DNA of 64,000 nt from Actinosynnema sp. ALI-1.44 (GTDB taxonomy: Bacteria > Actinomycetota > Actinomycetes > Mycobacteriales > Pseudonocardiaceae). How positions within the stretch are numbered: the stretch's first letter is position 1; every line of letters begins with the position of its first letter. The stretch covers positions 248,001 to 312,000 of the forward strand of contig NZ_MTQO01000045.1 in the NCBI RefSeq assembly GCF_001984155.1. Reading direction: 5' to 3'. Below the pieces are notes generated by a model. That model did not search any database. It had not been told where the DNA came from and saw only the letters and a program-made list of their open reading frames with translations. Shown here one piece after another: positions 46,009 through 54,952 of this stretch. The position numbers and the translations under genes are program-made.

Positions 46009-46430
46009 CGGGCGACCAACGAGTCGAGCAGTTCCGGCAGCCGCCCGGCTGCCGTGGCGGCGGCCAGCGGGTTCCAGTAGTCCCGGTAGTGCGTGATCAG
46101 GCCGTCCTGGACGGTGATCACAGCGATGTAGTCCAGTTGGTACGGCTCACCGGTGCGCACAGTGCGCCCGTTCGCGGTGAACTCCACCACGACGGTGTCC
46201 GGCTTTCCCGTGTGGTGCACGGTGACCGCGGGGATCTCGCGCACGTCCACCAGCTCCGGGTAGTCGGCGAGGTACGCGCGGACCTCCTCCCGCCCGGTCA
46301 ACCGGCGCGGTGAACTGCCCACCGCGAACGGGAACTCGGCGGTGCCGTCCTCGGCCCATAGGTCCGCGACGGCGGCCATGTCCTTGGCCAGCAACAGATC
46401 CAGCAGTCGGCGGAATGTCTCTTCCGGCAC
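46005..46430 (-). CDS. NTF2-like (ketosteroid-isomerase fold) protein
   Basis: A 141-aa protein with the pattern LLDLLLAKDMAAVADLWAEDG near the N-terminus and YRDYWNPLAA near the C-terminus. GTG 46430 was chosen because GGAGGAAACC lies immediately before it; the frame remains open upstream with an Arg-rich tail. First gene of a pair with the NmrA-like protein and divergent from the XRE regulator. Role unknown. Confidence 0.85.
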   Translation of the reverse strand: MPEETFRRLLDLLLAKDMAAVADLWAEDGTAEFPFAVGSSPRRLTGREEVRAYLADYPELVDVREIPAVTVHHTGKPDTVVVEFTANGRTVRTGEPYQLDYIAVITVQDGLITHYRDYWNPLAAATAAGRLPELLDSLVAR

Positions 46431-46554
46431 GGTTTCCTCCAGTGCTCGACAGAGTTCCAGCGTGAACCCGCAGCACCGGCACCGGGAACGGCCGGTGAAT
46501 CCCCGGACTGCCAGTCCGTGGCTACGCCCGGTGGCGTCGTGCCACCATCGTGGG

Positions 46555-47379
46555 GTGAGCAGAGGCGAACTGGCCGACTTCCTGCGCCGCAGGCGGGAGG
46601 CGCTGCGCACGGACCGGCCGCCAGGCCGTCGTGCCCGGCGCACTCCCGGGCTGCGCCGCGAAGAGGTGGCCGAGCTGGCCGGGATGTCGGTCAACTACTA
46701 CGAACGGCTGGAGCAGGCCCGCGCGCCGCGCCCGTCCCCGGAGGTGCTGGCCGCGCTGGGCAGGGCCCTGCGCCTGACCGCCACGGAACGCGAACACCTG
46801 GCAAGGCTGGCCGGGCAGGTTCCCCCAGCCACGGACAACGCAGCCACGGACAATGACCGCGAGCCGGTCCCCGCCGACGCCCGTCAACTGCTTGACCGGC
46901 TCGGGTCGATCCCCGCGTACCTGGTCGACGAGCGGCAGGACGTCGTGGCGTGGAACGACGCAGCCGCCGCGCTGATCATCGAGTTCGGGCTGCTGCCCGC
47001 CGAAGAGCGCAACACCGTGCGGCTGTCCATCCGACTGGGCGGCACCGTCTGCACGGCGCCGCCGGGCGCGGAGAGCGAATTCGCCCGGCAGTCCGCCGCC
47101 CGGCTACGTGCGGTCAGCGCTCGTTATCCGGGCGACCGCGTCCTGGCCGAACTGGTCAACGAGTTCGCCGCGCACAGCGCGGACTTCGCCGCGGGATGGC
47201 GCGAACACGACGTGCGCCCCATCGCGACGCTGCGCAAGCGCTTGCGTCACGCCGAACTGGGTGAGCTGGACCTGGACTGCCAGACGCTGCTGCTGCCCGG
47301 CTCCGACCTGCAACTGGTGATGTTCACCGCGGAACCGGGCAGCCCGAGCGCTACCGCGTTGGCCCGCCTCGCGACGTGA
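46555..47379 (+). CDS. XRE-family regulator with MmyB-like ligand-binding domain
   Basis: A 274-aa regulator. The N-terminal HTH (LADFLRRRREAL, then TPGLRREEVAELAGMSVNYY) is typical of this actinobacterial group, and the C-terminal half is the MmyB-like PAS-type domain (PAYLVDERQDVVAWNDAAAAL in part). GTG 46555 was chosen. Divergent from the NTF2/NmrA pair by 124 bp, which it may control; this arrangement is common for the family. Confidence 0.88.
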   Translation: MSRGELADFLRRRREALRTDRPPGRRARRTPGLRREEVAELAGMSVNYYERLEQARAPRPSPEVLAALGRALRLTATEREHLARLAGQVPPATDNAATDNDREPVPADARQLLDRLGSIPAYLVDERQDVVAWNDAAAALIIEFGLLPAEERNTVRLSIRLGGTVCTAPPGAESEFARQSAARLRAVSARYPGDRVLAELVNEFAAHSADFAAGWREHDVRPIATLRKRLRHAELGELDLDCQTLLLPGSDLQLVMFTAEPGSPSATALARLAT

Positions 47380-47390
47380 GACGGGCCAAC
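47358..47390. terminator. Hairpin between convergent genes
   Basis: GTTGGCCCG (47358-47366) and CGGGCCAAC (47382-47390), perfect 9-bp stem, 15-nt loop. It covers the XRE gene's stop and lies 8 bp from the stop of the convergent aminopeptidase gene. Confidence 0.6.
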
Positions 47391-47398
47391 GGGGTCGA

Positions 47399-49000
47399 TC
47401 AGCGCCGAACGAGCTGACGAGCGGCCACCCCGGCGGAGTCCTCCGCGGACTGTGACTGTGCCGACTTCGCCGTGGGCGCGGTCGCTTCCGGCTGTGGCAC
47501 CGGGTCGCACTGCGCGTCCGACCGGCGACCCGGCTTGCGGTCCGGGAGCTTGCCGGACGCCAGGTAGTCGGCGATCGCGCCGTCCGTGCAAGCGACACCC
47601 TTGAGCGAACCGGAGTGCGTGGTACCGCCGACGCCCTCGATCAAAGCCGAGTTCGGGTAACGGTTACGCACCTCGAGCGCGCCTTCGTACGGCGTCGCCG
47701 CGTCCAGCGTCTCGTTGATGATCAGCAGGCTGGACACCTTGCGCCCGTCGATCCGCACCGGCTTGCCCGCCTTGGCGCCCCAGTTCAGGCACGGCGCGTT
47801 GAACCACGCGTTGCCCCACGTCTCGAACGGCGCCCTGGCGAACGTGATCCAGTTGTCGATCCGCCACTTGTTCCAGCTCTTCGGCCATTGCACGTCCGTG
47901 CACTGGGTGCCGAGGTAGACCGCGTAGCCGTTGTCGGTACCAGGGCCCTGACCGTTGGAGGCGTCGTAGAGGTCCTTGATCGGCTTGGCGTCACCCTTGT
48001 GGACGTACGCGGCGAACGCGGCCGCGATGTCGGTCCAGCCGAAGACGTAGTACCCGGCCTGCAGGAACGCGTCGGTCCACTCGTCGGGGCCGATGATGCC
48101 GTCGGCGGGCTCGCGGCGCAGCTCGTCCAGCTTGGTGTAGTAGAGCTTCTCCACCTGCTTGGCCGTGGTGCCCAGCTTGTAGGTGGCGTCGTTGCGGGCG
48201 ATCCAGTCGAAGTAGACCTTGATGTTGCGGTCGAACGCGACGTCCTGGTTGAGGTTCGCGTCGTACCAGATGCCACGCGGGTCGACCGTGCCGTCGAAGA
48301 CCATCCGACGCACCCGCTCGTGGTGCAGCGAGCTGTACACCTGACCGAGGTAGGTGCCGTAGGAGAAGCCGTAGTAGTTGATCTGCTGCTGACCGAGCGC
48401 CTTGCGGATGCTCTCCATGTCGGCGGCGTTGTCGGTCGTCTTGAGGTGTTCGAGCACCTCGCCGTTCTTGGCCTTGCACGCGTCGGCGTAGCCCTTGGCC
48501 TTGGCCAGCCAAGCCCGCTCCAACTCGCCGCTGACCGGAACGTAGAACGGCCGGTTGTACCCGAAGTAGTCACCGTCGCAGGAAACCCGCGGCTCGCTCT
48601 TGCCGACGCCACGCGGGTCGAAGCCGATCCAGTCGTAGGCCTCGCCGGCCTTGTCCGGCACGAGCTGGCCCAGCCGCGACAGGCCGAGGCCCGATGCGCC
48701 CGGTCCGCCCGGGTTGACCAGCATGATGCCCTGGAACTTGTCGTCGGCCACCTTGTGCCTGATGCGCGAAACGGCGATCTTTATCTTGGTGCCGCCCGGT
48801 TTCGCGTAGTCCAGCGGCACTTCGAGCACACCGCACTCGGCACCGGCCCGCTGCAGGCTCGTGCTCTCGCACTTGCCGAACGGGATCGGCTTCGGCTCGA
48901 AGCCGGCCGGTGCCGAGCCGCCCGGCGCGGCCGACGCCGCCGTCGTCGCGCCGGACAGCACGAGACCGGCGGCGACAACCGTCACCACGATTCTCTTCAC
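47399..49000 (-). CDS. Secreted tripeptidyl aminopeptidase (alpha/beta hydrolase, TAP family)
   Basis: A 533-aa exported serine peptidase. The signal peptide is the first 28 residues (VVAAGLVLSGATTAASA). Nucleophile elbow YGFSYGTYLG near residue 215, Asp in ETLDAATPYEGA and His in GGTTHSG complete the triad; a C-terminal Cys-rich lid is typical of the family. GTG 49000 was chosen from the signal peptide and the GAGAGGGA just upstream. Removes N-terminal tripeptides from extracellular proteins. Confidence 0.9.
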   Translation of the reverse strand: MKRIVVTVVAAGLVLSGATTAASAAPGGSAPAGFEPKPIPFGKCESTSLQRAGAECGVLEVPLDYAKPGGTKIKIAVSRIRHKVADDKFQGIMLVNPGGPGASGLGLSRLGQLVPDKAGEAYDWIGFDPRGVGKSEPRVSCDGDYFGYNRPFYVPVSGELERAWLAKAKGYADACKAKNGEVLEHLKTTDNAADMESIRKALGQQQINYYGFSYGTYLGQVYSSLHHERVRRMVFDGTVDPRGIWYDANLNQDVAFDRNIKVYFDWIARNDATYKLGTTAKQVEKLYYTKLDELRREPADGIIGPDEWTDAFLQAGYYVFGWTDIAAAFAAYVHKGDAKPIKDLYDASNGQGPGTDNGYAVYLGTQCTDVQWPKSWNKWRIDNWITFARAPFETWGNAWFNAPCLNWGAKAGKPVRIDGRKVSSLLIINETLDAATPYEGALEVRNRYPNSALIEGVGGTTHSGSLKGVACTDGAIADYLASGKLPDRKPGRRSDAQCDPVPQPEATAPTAKSAQSQSAEDSAGVAARQLVRR

Positions 49001-49092
49001 GTTCGCAGTCCCTCTCGTCCCCCTGGTCATCGTCAAGACAACGGATTCTGCACCGCCGGGGGTGGAAAGTGAACCACCCGAAAGTTTGTGTC

Positions 49093-50028
49093 TCATTTCG
49101 TCGGTGGAAGCCCGAAAACCGGAAACAGAGACGGATCCATGAACGAGACCGCATGAATGATGCCGCGTGCCGTCACGGTCAGCACCTGGATGCAATGTGC
49201 CTGGTAGGGGCCGCCCTCGTGGTGACGCTGCCACCACGCTATGGCAGGCTGGTCATTCGCCGTTGTCCGGACGAACTTGACGTTCTCCGGCGCGACGCAC
49301 CACAGGCTGGCCAAAAATCGCCCGATGTCACCCGGACCGGTGAACCACGTCGGAATAGGCGGCATCTCCCAAACGGCGTCATCCGTGAGCAACCGCATAA
49401 GCCCGGCGTTGTCGGAATTCTCGAACGCCTTCATCAACCGCTCGACCGTGGATATCGCGATCGGGTCGGCCGGTTCGACCACGTCGTCCTGTGACAGGTC
49501 GCCGACGTGCGCCCGCGCCCGCTGCAGCAGGCTGTTCACCGCCGCCGTGCTGATGTCCAGCAGATCCGCCACCTCATTGGCGCGCCACATCAGCACGTCA
49601 CGCATGATCAGCACCGCCCGCTGCCGCGGCTGCAGGTGCTGCAGCGCCGCGATCAGGGCCAGCCGGGTGGTCTGCCGTTCGTCCACGGCCTGCGCCGGTG
49701 TCGGGAACGGTTCGAGCCAGAGGATCTCGCCGCTCGGCTCGGCCAGCGGCTCGGCCGGGTCGCCCGGCGGGCCACCGAGGCCGTGCGGCAACGGCCTGCG
49801 TCTGCCCCTCTCCAGCGCCTTCAGACACGCCCGGGTGGCGATCCGGTAGAGCCACGTGCGCAACGACGACCGGCCTTCGAAGCCGTCGTAGGCACGCCAT
49901 GCCTGCAGGTACGTCTCCTGCACCGTGTCCTCCGCGTCGTGCACCGACCCCAGCATCCGGTAGCAGTGCACCAGCAGCTCGCGCCGGTACGGATCGGCGA
50001 GCCGCGTGAAGTCCTCAGTACTCGTCAT
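49093..50028 (-). CDS. SigG-like ECF sigma factor with SnoaL-like domain (copy 2)
   Basis: A 311-aa protein of the same type as 24398-25423. Region 2 has ELLVHCYRMLGSVHDAED and RTWLYRIATRACL; region 4 has LQPRQRAVLIMRDVL and AVNSLLQRARAH. The SnoaL-like domain fills about 195-300. ATG 50028 follows GGAGGGAG. It is downstream of DinB on the same strand by 50 bp, so the two could be cotranscribed under SOS control. Confidence 0.9.
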   Translation of the reverse strand: MTSTEDFTRLADPYRRELLVHCYRMLGSVHDAEDTVQETYLQAWRAYDGFEGRSSLRTWLYRIATRACLKALERGRRRPLPHGLGGPPGDPAEPLAEPSGEILWLEPFPTPAQAVDERQTTRLALIAALQHLQPRQRAVLIMRDVLMWRANEVADLLDISTAAVNSLLQRARAHVGDLSQDDVVEPADPIAISTVERLMKAFENSDNAGLMRLLTDDAVWEMPPIPTWFTGPGDIGRFLASLWCVAPENVKFVRTTANDQPAIAWWQRHHEGGPYQAHCIQVLTVTARGIIHAVSFMDPSLFPVFGLPPTK

Positions 50029-50078
50029 CACACTCCCTCCACAGGTACCGATCCGGCTCACGCGTGAAACTCATCGGC

Positions 50079-51269
50079 TCACTCCGGAAGAAGTGGCACG
50101 GATATTCCAGGGTCCCGGCCGAGCAGCACAGCCCGGGTGACCGACGACGAGCCGAACTTGTCGTGCACTGTGTCCAGGACGGTGTCCAGCGCGCTGTGGA
50201 CGCCTTCGTCGAACGGCAGCATCAGCTGCACGGAGTCGTCGTCGTCCAGGTTGCCGACCGAGATCCCGATCAACGTCAAACCGGCGCTGTCGATCACCGG
50301 CATCGCCTTCGTGACCAGGACCCGCAACGCGGTCAGGATCTCGTCGGTCGACGACGTCGGGTGCGGCAGCGTATGGGACCGCGTCGCTCTCGTGAAGGCC
50401 GCGAACCGCATGCGCAAGACGACCGTACGGCCGACGCGTCCGGCCGCGCGTAGCCGTCGGGTGACTCGATCGACCAACGCGACAACCGTGGCGTCGATGT
50501 CCTCGGGGGTTGTCAGCGCGCGAGACGCACGCTGCGCCCCCATTGAGCGACGACGGCGTCCGACGTGCACCGGGCGAGGGTCGTAGTTGTGAGCGAGCGC
50601 GTGCAGATGACGGCCCAGTGCGCGGCCGAGCATCGAAACCAGCATGGACTTGGGCAGGTCGGCCACGTCACCGACCTTGGTGATGCCGTGGTCACGCAGC
50701 TTCGCCGCGGTCACCTTGCCGACGCCCCACAACCGCTCGACCGCGAGCGGGTGCAGGAACGCCAGCTCCCGGTCGGGCGGGACGACCAGCAGGCCGTCCG
50801 GTTTGGCCACCCCACTGGCCACTTTGGCCAGGAACTTCGTCCGCGCCACCCCGACCGTGATCGGCAACCCGACCTGCTCGCGGACGTCCTCGCGCAGCTT
50901 CGCGGCGATGTCGGCCGGGGTACCCGCGATCCGGCCGAGGCCGCCGACGTCCAGGAAGGCCTCGTCGATCGACAGGCCCTCCACCAGCGGCGTCGTGTTC
51001 CGGAAGACCTCGAACACGGCCTTGCTGGCCTGCGCGTACGCCGACATCCGCGGCGGCACGACGATCGCCTCCGGGCACAGCCGCAAGGCCCGGCCGCCGC
51101 CCATGGCCGTGACGACACCCCGCCTTTTGGCCTCGTAGCTGGCCGCGAGCACGACACCGCCGCCCACGATCACCGGCCTCCCGCGCAACCGGGGGTCGTC
51201 GCGCTGCTCGACCGCAGCGTAGAACGCGTCCAGATCAGCGTGCAGTATGGTGGCGCCCGTCACGAACAC
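50079..51269 (-). CDS. dinB: DNA polymerase IV (Y-family)
   Basis: A 396-aa translesion polymerase. Catalytic motifs HADLDAFYAAVEQ (residues about 10-22) and LSIDEAFLDV (about 100-109) are complete; the helix-hairpin-helix segment WGVGKVTAAKL follows. The C-terminus lacks a clear beta-clamp motif (end QLMLPF segment is the best candidate). Start is GTG 51269, or GTG 51263 two codons later; both lie in the SOS box. Error-prone bypass in the DNA damage response. Confidence 0.93.
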   Translation of the reverse strand: MFVTGATILHADLDAFYAAVEQRDDPRLRGRPVIVGGGVVLAASYEAKRRGVVTAMGGGRALRLCPEAIVVPPRMSAYAQASKAVFEVFRNTTPLVEGLSIDEAFLDVGGLGRIAGTPADIAAKLREDVREQVGLPITVGVARTKFLAKVASGVAKPDGLLVVPPDRELAFLHPLAVERLWGVGKVTAAKLRDHGITKVGDVADLPKSMLVSMLGRALGRHLHALAHNYDPRPVHVGRRRRSMGAQRASRALTTPEDIDATVVALVDRVTRRLRAAGRVGRTVVLRMRFAAFTRATRSHTLPHPTSSTDEILTALRVLVTKAMPVIDSAGLTLIGISVGNLDDDDSVQLMLPFDEGVHSALDTVLDTVHDKFGSSSVTRAVLLGRDPGISVPLLPE

Positions 51270-51276
51270 ATGTTCG
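51263..51276. promoter_or_regulatory. LexA (SOS) box overlapping dinB start
   Basis: CGAACACATGTTCG is a perfect palindrome and fits the actinobacterial SOS consensus CGAAC-N4-GTTCG. It covers the GTG start of dinB, so LexA would block entry of polymerase at the very start of the message. Divergent VOC gene starts at 51372. Confidence 0.65.
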
Positions 51277-51371
51277 CATATTCAAACTCGTCGAGACACC
51301 GATGAGTTTTCCGGCGGCAGACGTTTCATGTGATAGATCGACCGAAACGAACCGCCCGAGGAGGCACCACC

Positions 51372-51779
51372 ATGGACTGGAAGCTCGAAGTCGTCATCGT
51401 CCCGGTGACCGATGTGGACCGCGCCAAGCGGTTCTACATGGACCACGCCGGGTTCACACTGGACGTGGACTTCAGCGCGGGCGAGTCGTTCCGCGTGGTG
51501 CAGCTGACCCCGCCCGGCTCGAAGTGCTCGATCACGCTGATGCACAACGAGGAGTGGGCCGGGCACATGATGGGCCTGCAGGTCGTGGTGAACGACATCG
51601 ACGTCGCGTACGCCGAGGCCAAGGGCCGCGGGGTGGATGTCGAAGAGATCCACTGGTACAAGGACGGCGTGCCGACGCCGGGCCACCACCCCGAGCGCGT
51701 CGACTTCGGTACGTTCTTCTCGTTCAAGGACCCTGACGGCAACAACTGGATCGTGCAGGAATCCGGGCGGACCCAGTGA
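51372..51779 (+). CDS. VOC-superfamily (glyoxalase-like) protein
   Basis: A 135-aa beta-alpha-beta-beta-beta protein with VIVPVTDVDRAKRFY at the N-terminus and SFKDPDGNNWIVQE at the C-terminus, which carries the typical Glu metal ligand. It overlaps the sigma factor start by 4 bp (GTGA), so they are one transcript. VOC proteins often sit next to SnoaL-tailed sigma factors; it may make or remove their signal ligand. Confidence 0.88.
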   Translation: MDWKLEVVIVPVTDVDRAKRFYMDHAGFTLDVDFSAGESFRVVQLTPPGSKCSITLMHNEEWAGHMMGLQVVVNDIDVAYAEAKGRGVDVEEIHWYKDGVPTPGHHPERVDFGTFFSFKDPDGNNWIVQESGRTQ

Positions 51780-52708
51780 TCCCCTCCGGCGCCGACTTCG
51801 AGCGGCACCGCCGCGAGCTGCACGTGCACTGCTACCGGATGCTGGCGTCGTTCGACGACGCCGAGGACGCCGTGCAGGAGACGTTCCTGCGGGCCTTCCG
51901 CGGCAAGGACAAGTTCGACGGCAGCGAGCATTTCCGTGCCTGGCTGTACAAGATCGCCACCAACACGTGTCTCGACGTGATCCGGCGACGCTCCAGACGG
52001 GTCACGGTCGTCAACTCGTTCGCCGAGGTGCCGTGGCTGCAGCCGTACCCGGATGCCCTGCTCAACGAGGTCGCTCCGGAAGCGGACGAGCCGGACACCG
52101 CCGCGGTGGACCGGGAAACCATCGAGCTGATGTACATCGCTGCCATGCAGGCACTGCCCGCCCGCCAGCGGGCCACGTTCATCGCGCGGGACGTGCTGGA
52201 CTGGTCGGCCAAGGAGACCGCGGCCTTACTGGACACCAGCGTCGCTGCCGCCAACAGCGCCTTACAACGGGCCAGGGCCACCATGCAGGAGCACCTGCCG
52301 CGGGAGCGCGCGGAGTGGTCGAAGTCCGACTTGAGCGAAGAGGAACGAACCCTCCTCGCCCAGTTCATCGACGCGCACGAACGCCTCGACGCCGAGACAG
52401 CGGTGGCACTGTCCGCGAAGGACATCCGCGTCACCATGCCGCCGTTGCCTGCCCGCTACGACGGAGTCGGCGCGATCGCCTCGCTGCTGCAGCGCGCCTT
52501 CGGCCCAGACCGCGACGGCGATTGGCGCCTGATGCCCACCCGAGCCAACCGCATGCCCACGGCCGCAAGCTACCTGCGTCGCCCAGGCGACACAGTGTTC
52601 CGCGCGTTCAAAATCGACGTCCTGTGGATCCAGAACGGCCTCATCGCCGAAATCACCACCTTCGGCCCAGAAATGGTCAAACACTTCGACCTCCCGGAAA
52701 CCCTATGA
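51776..52708 (+). CDS. ECF sigma factor with SnoaL-like domain (copy 3)
   Basis: A 310-aa relative of the sigma factors at 24398 and 49093 but more diverged. Region 2 has ELHVHCYRMLASFDDAED and RAWLYKIATNTCLDV; region 4 has LPARQRATFIARDVL. The C-terminal SnoaL-like domain spans about 190-300. GTG 51776 overlaps the VOC stop. The remains of an IS256 transposon begin right after it. No anti-sigma gene is next to it. Confidence 0.88.
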   Translation: MIPSGADFERHRRELHVHCYRMLASFDDAEDAVQETFLRAFRGKDKFDGSEHFRAWLYKIATNTCLDVIRRRSRRVTVVNSFAEVPWLQPYPDALLNEVAPEADEPDTAAVDRETIELMYIAAMQALPARQRATFIARDVLDWSAKETAALLDTSVAAANSALQRARATMQEHLPRERAEWSKSDLSEEERTLLAQFIDAHERLDAETAVALSAKDIRVTMPPLPARYDGVGAIASLLQRAFGPDRDGDWRLMPTRANRMPTAASYLRRPGDTVFRAFKIDVLWIQNGLIAEITTFGPEMVKHFDLPETL

Positions 52709-52759
52709 CCACCGCTGAGCGCTCCGCGCCACCAAGCAGATACCACCCGCCCTCCTTTC

Positions 52760-53695
52760 CCACCACTATCCCGCCAACCGCCACCCCACTGCCCACCACT
52801 CTCTGCCAAGAGTCCACGACGCAGGAACGCGTTCAACGCGTGCTTCCACCGCATCGTCCACCGGGCCTGCCCGGTACCGATCGGGGCCAGGCCCTTGCTG
52901 ACCAGATACAGACATTTCAACGCCGCCTGCTCGGTCAGGAAATGCCCACGCGCCCCGGGCCGCAGGACGGTACCGCGCGTTCATCGACTCCATCGCGTTC
53001 ATGGAACACAACACCCGTCCGATCTCCACATCGCACTCCGAATGTGATGAACTCCGCTCATTTCGTTGCCCCACGACCGAACCACCGCATCACACAGACC
53101 ATGGTTCTTCAATTCCACCAACGCATGCATCCAACCTTCGCACCCTCACCACCCTGCCCGAGCACATCCCCCTTCCGACGTCACACGATCGCCGCGTACG
53201 CCGGCCGGTCCGCGACACCGTCCTTTCGACATCGGCGCACCATAGATCTCGCTGAAGTGCGCCGAGATCTCACCAAAGGGTCGATCCCTTGGCATACAAC
53301 GACAACACGACCTCGTCCACACTGCCCAGCCGACGCTGCCGCTTGCGAACGATCACCGGCTCGAAACTCGCCTCCCGGTCCCGCGGCACCGCGATCTCCA
53401 CCGCGTCGGACACCACCGTCTTGGCCCGGGTGCCGTTACGCACGTTCGAGCCCTCCCGCCCGGGCTCGGCGTGGTGCTTCTCGTGGCCGAGGTGCTCGGT
53501 CATCTCCGCGTTCAGCGCGGCCTCCAGCACCGTCTTGGTCAGCTGCTTGAGCAGCCCATCCGGGCCGGTCAACGCCAGCCCCTGCGCGCGGGCCTGCTCG
53601 ATCAGCGAGGCCGCCAGCTCCTCCTGCGCCGACCGCGGCTTCCCGGCCATCTTCTTACCTGTCGATCGTGGAGTCACACCATCCAGTGTCATCAC
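52760..53695 (-). pseudogene. Broken IS256-family transposase
   Basis: The N-terminal part (53270-53695) reads normally to LYAKG, then a frameshift gives STLW and a stop. The next conserved piece, GEISAHFSEIYGAPMSK, continues in another frame near 53220-53275. A large middle piece with the first catalytic residues is missing. Fragments GEGAKV (about 53140), DVEIGRVLCSMNAMESMNARYR and EQAALKCLYLVSKGLAP, ending ARWTMRWKHALNAF, follow in shifting frames down to about 52780. It cannot make an active transposase. Confidence 0.85.
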
Positions 53696-53766
53696 ACACC
53701 GTGCCCCATCCCGCCGAGATCACCCCGGCGTGTCGGGCCAGAAACACCGATCTTGAAACAGTCCCA
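52760..53766 (-). mobile_element. Decayed IS256-family element
   Basis: Remnant of an insertion sequence. Its right end reads, on the minus strand, GGGACTGTTTCAAGATCGG, an IS256-like terminus near 53766. The left end is not recognisable and was probably lost. Internal deletions remove much of the catalytic core. Confidence 0.7.
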
Positions 53767-53783
53767 CCACAACGGCAAGGAGG

Positions 53784-54143
53784 TCAAGGTAGGTCCGCGG
53801 TTCCCTCGCGGTAGATCTTCGCTGTGGCTATCCGTCCACCGCGGATCTGGTAGAAGCCCGCCAGGGGAAAGGTGTGTCTTTCACCGTTCGCGGTGAGGGT
53901 CTCGGTGAGCTGGCAGGCGACGCGGTTCCCGTCAGCGAGCAAAGTGTCGATTGTCAGCGACGGCAGGAGTTGTGTCATGGCATCACGGAAGAGCACGGTC
54001 AGTTCGTCGCGGCCCCGCAGTGCCGTCACCCCGGTGACCCATGCGGCGTCGTCGGTGAAGCCTGCCATCAGGGCGTCGAGGTCCCGCGCGTTGAAGGCTG
54101 CCACATGTCGTCGTATGACTTCGGCCGGGCTGAGTTCGGTCAC
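53784..54143 (-). CDS. NTF2-like/SgcJ-family small protein
   Basis: A 119-aa cystatin-like-fold protein with HVAAFNARDLDALMAGFTDDA near the N-terminus (split) and GFYQIRGGRIATAKIYRE near the C-terminus. GTG 54143. The family includes small enzymes of antibiotic pathways and many of unknown function. Divergent from the methyltransferase by 71 bp; it lies just outside the IS256 remnant. Confidence 0.83.
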   Translation of the reverse strand: MTELSPAEVIRRHVAAFNARDLDALMAGFTDDAAWVTGVTALRGRDELTVLFRDAMTQLLPSLTIDTLLADGNRVACQLTETLTANGERHTFPLAGFYQIRGGRIATAKIYREGTADLP

Positions 54144-54214
54144 GTCGGCTCATTCTTCCCGCCTTGTCCAGCGCGACGATCATCGGACCGGCCACCCGTG
54201 CCACGATGGGGTTC

Positions 54215-54946
54215 ATGTCTCACGCTTCCCAGGACGCAGCCGCATCCACCAGCTACGACAGCATGGCCGAGGGGTACACGGCCGAGAACGAGACCAGCCT
54301 CATCAACGCCTATTACGAACGGCCCGCGACTCTGGCTCTCGCCGGGGATGTCGCCGGTCGGCGGATTCTCGACGCCGGCTGCGGTTCGGGTCCCCTGTTC
54401 GCGGCGCTGCGGGATCGGGGTGCCGTCGTGAGCGGTATCGACCTCAGCGCCGGGATGTTGGCGCAGGCCCGGCTGCGGCTCGGCGCCGACGCGGACCTGC
54501 GGGTCGCCGACCTCGCCGACCCGCTGCCCTTCGCCGACGACTCGTTCGACGACGTCATCGCGTCCCTTGTGCTGCACTACTTGCCGGACTGGGGCTCGAC
54601 GCTCGCCGAGATGCGGCGGGTGTTACGGACAGGCGGACGGCTCATCGTCTCGGTCAACCACCCGTTCATGGTCAACCTCATGCACCGGCAGACCGGGCCC
54701 CGGCCCGACTACTTCGAGCGGTACACGTGGACCGAGGACTGGACCATGGGCGGCCAGACCGCTCAGGTGACCTTTTGCAACCGGCCTCTGCACGCGATGA
54801 CCGACGCTTTCACGGCGGCCGGTTTCCGGATCTCCGTCATCGACGAACCGCATCCGGTGCCTGCCGCCCGCGAGCTGTTCCCGGACGACTTCTACCTCCT
54901 CGACACGTTCCCGAGCTTCCTGTTCTTCGTCCTGCACGCCGAATAG
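54215..54946 (+). CDS. Class I SAM-dependent methyltransferase
   Basis: A 243-aa methyltransferase. Motif I is ILDAGCGSGPLFAAL, motif II GIDLSAGML, and motif IV FDDVIASLVLHYLPD, as in UbiE/COQ5-like enzymes. ATG 54215 was chosen over an earlier in-frame start at 54164, which would add a Met/Ala-rich tail. Convergent with another methyltransferase by 6 bp. Substrate unknown. Confidence 0.86.
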   Translation: MSHASQDAAASTSYDSMAEGYTAENETSLINAYYERPATLALAGDVAGRRILDAGCGSGPLFAALRDRGAVVSGIDLSAGMLAQARLRLGADADLRVADLADPLPFADDSFDDVIASLVLHYLPDWGSTLAEMRRVLRTGGRLIVSVNHPFMVNLMHRQTGPRPDYFERYTWTEDWTMGGQTAQVTFCNRPLHAMTDAFTAAGFRISVIDEPHPVPAARELFPDDFYLLDTFPSFLFFVLHAE

Positions 54947-54952
54947 GCGGGA

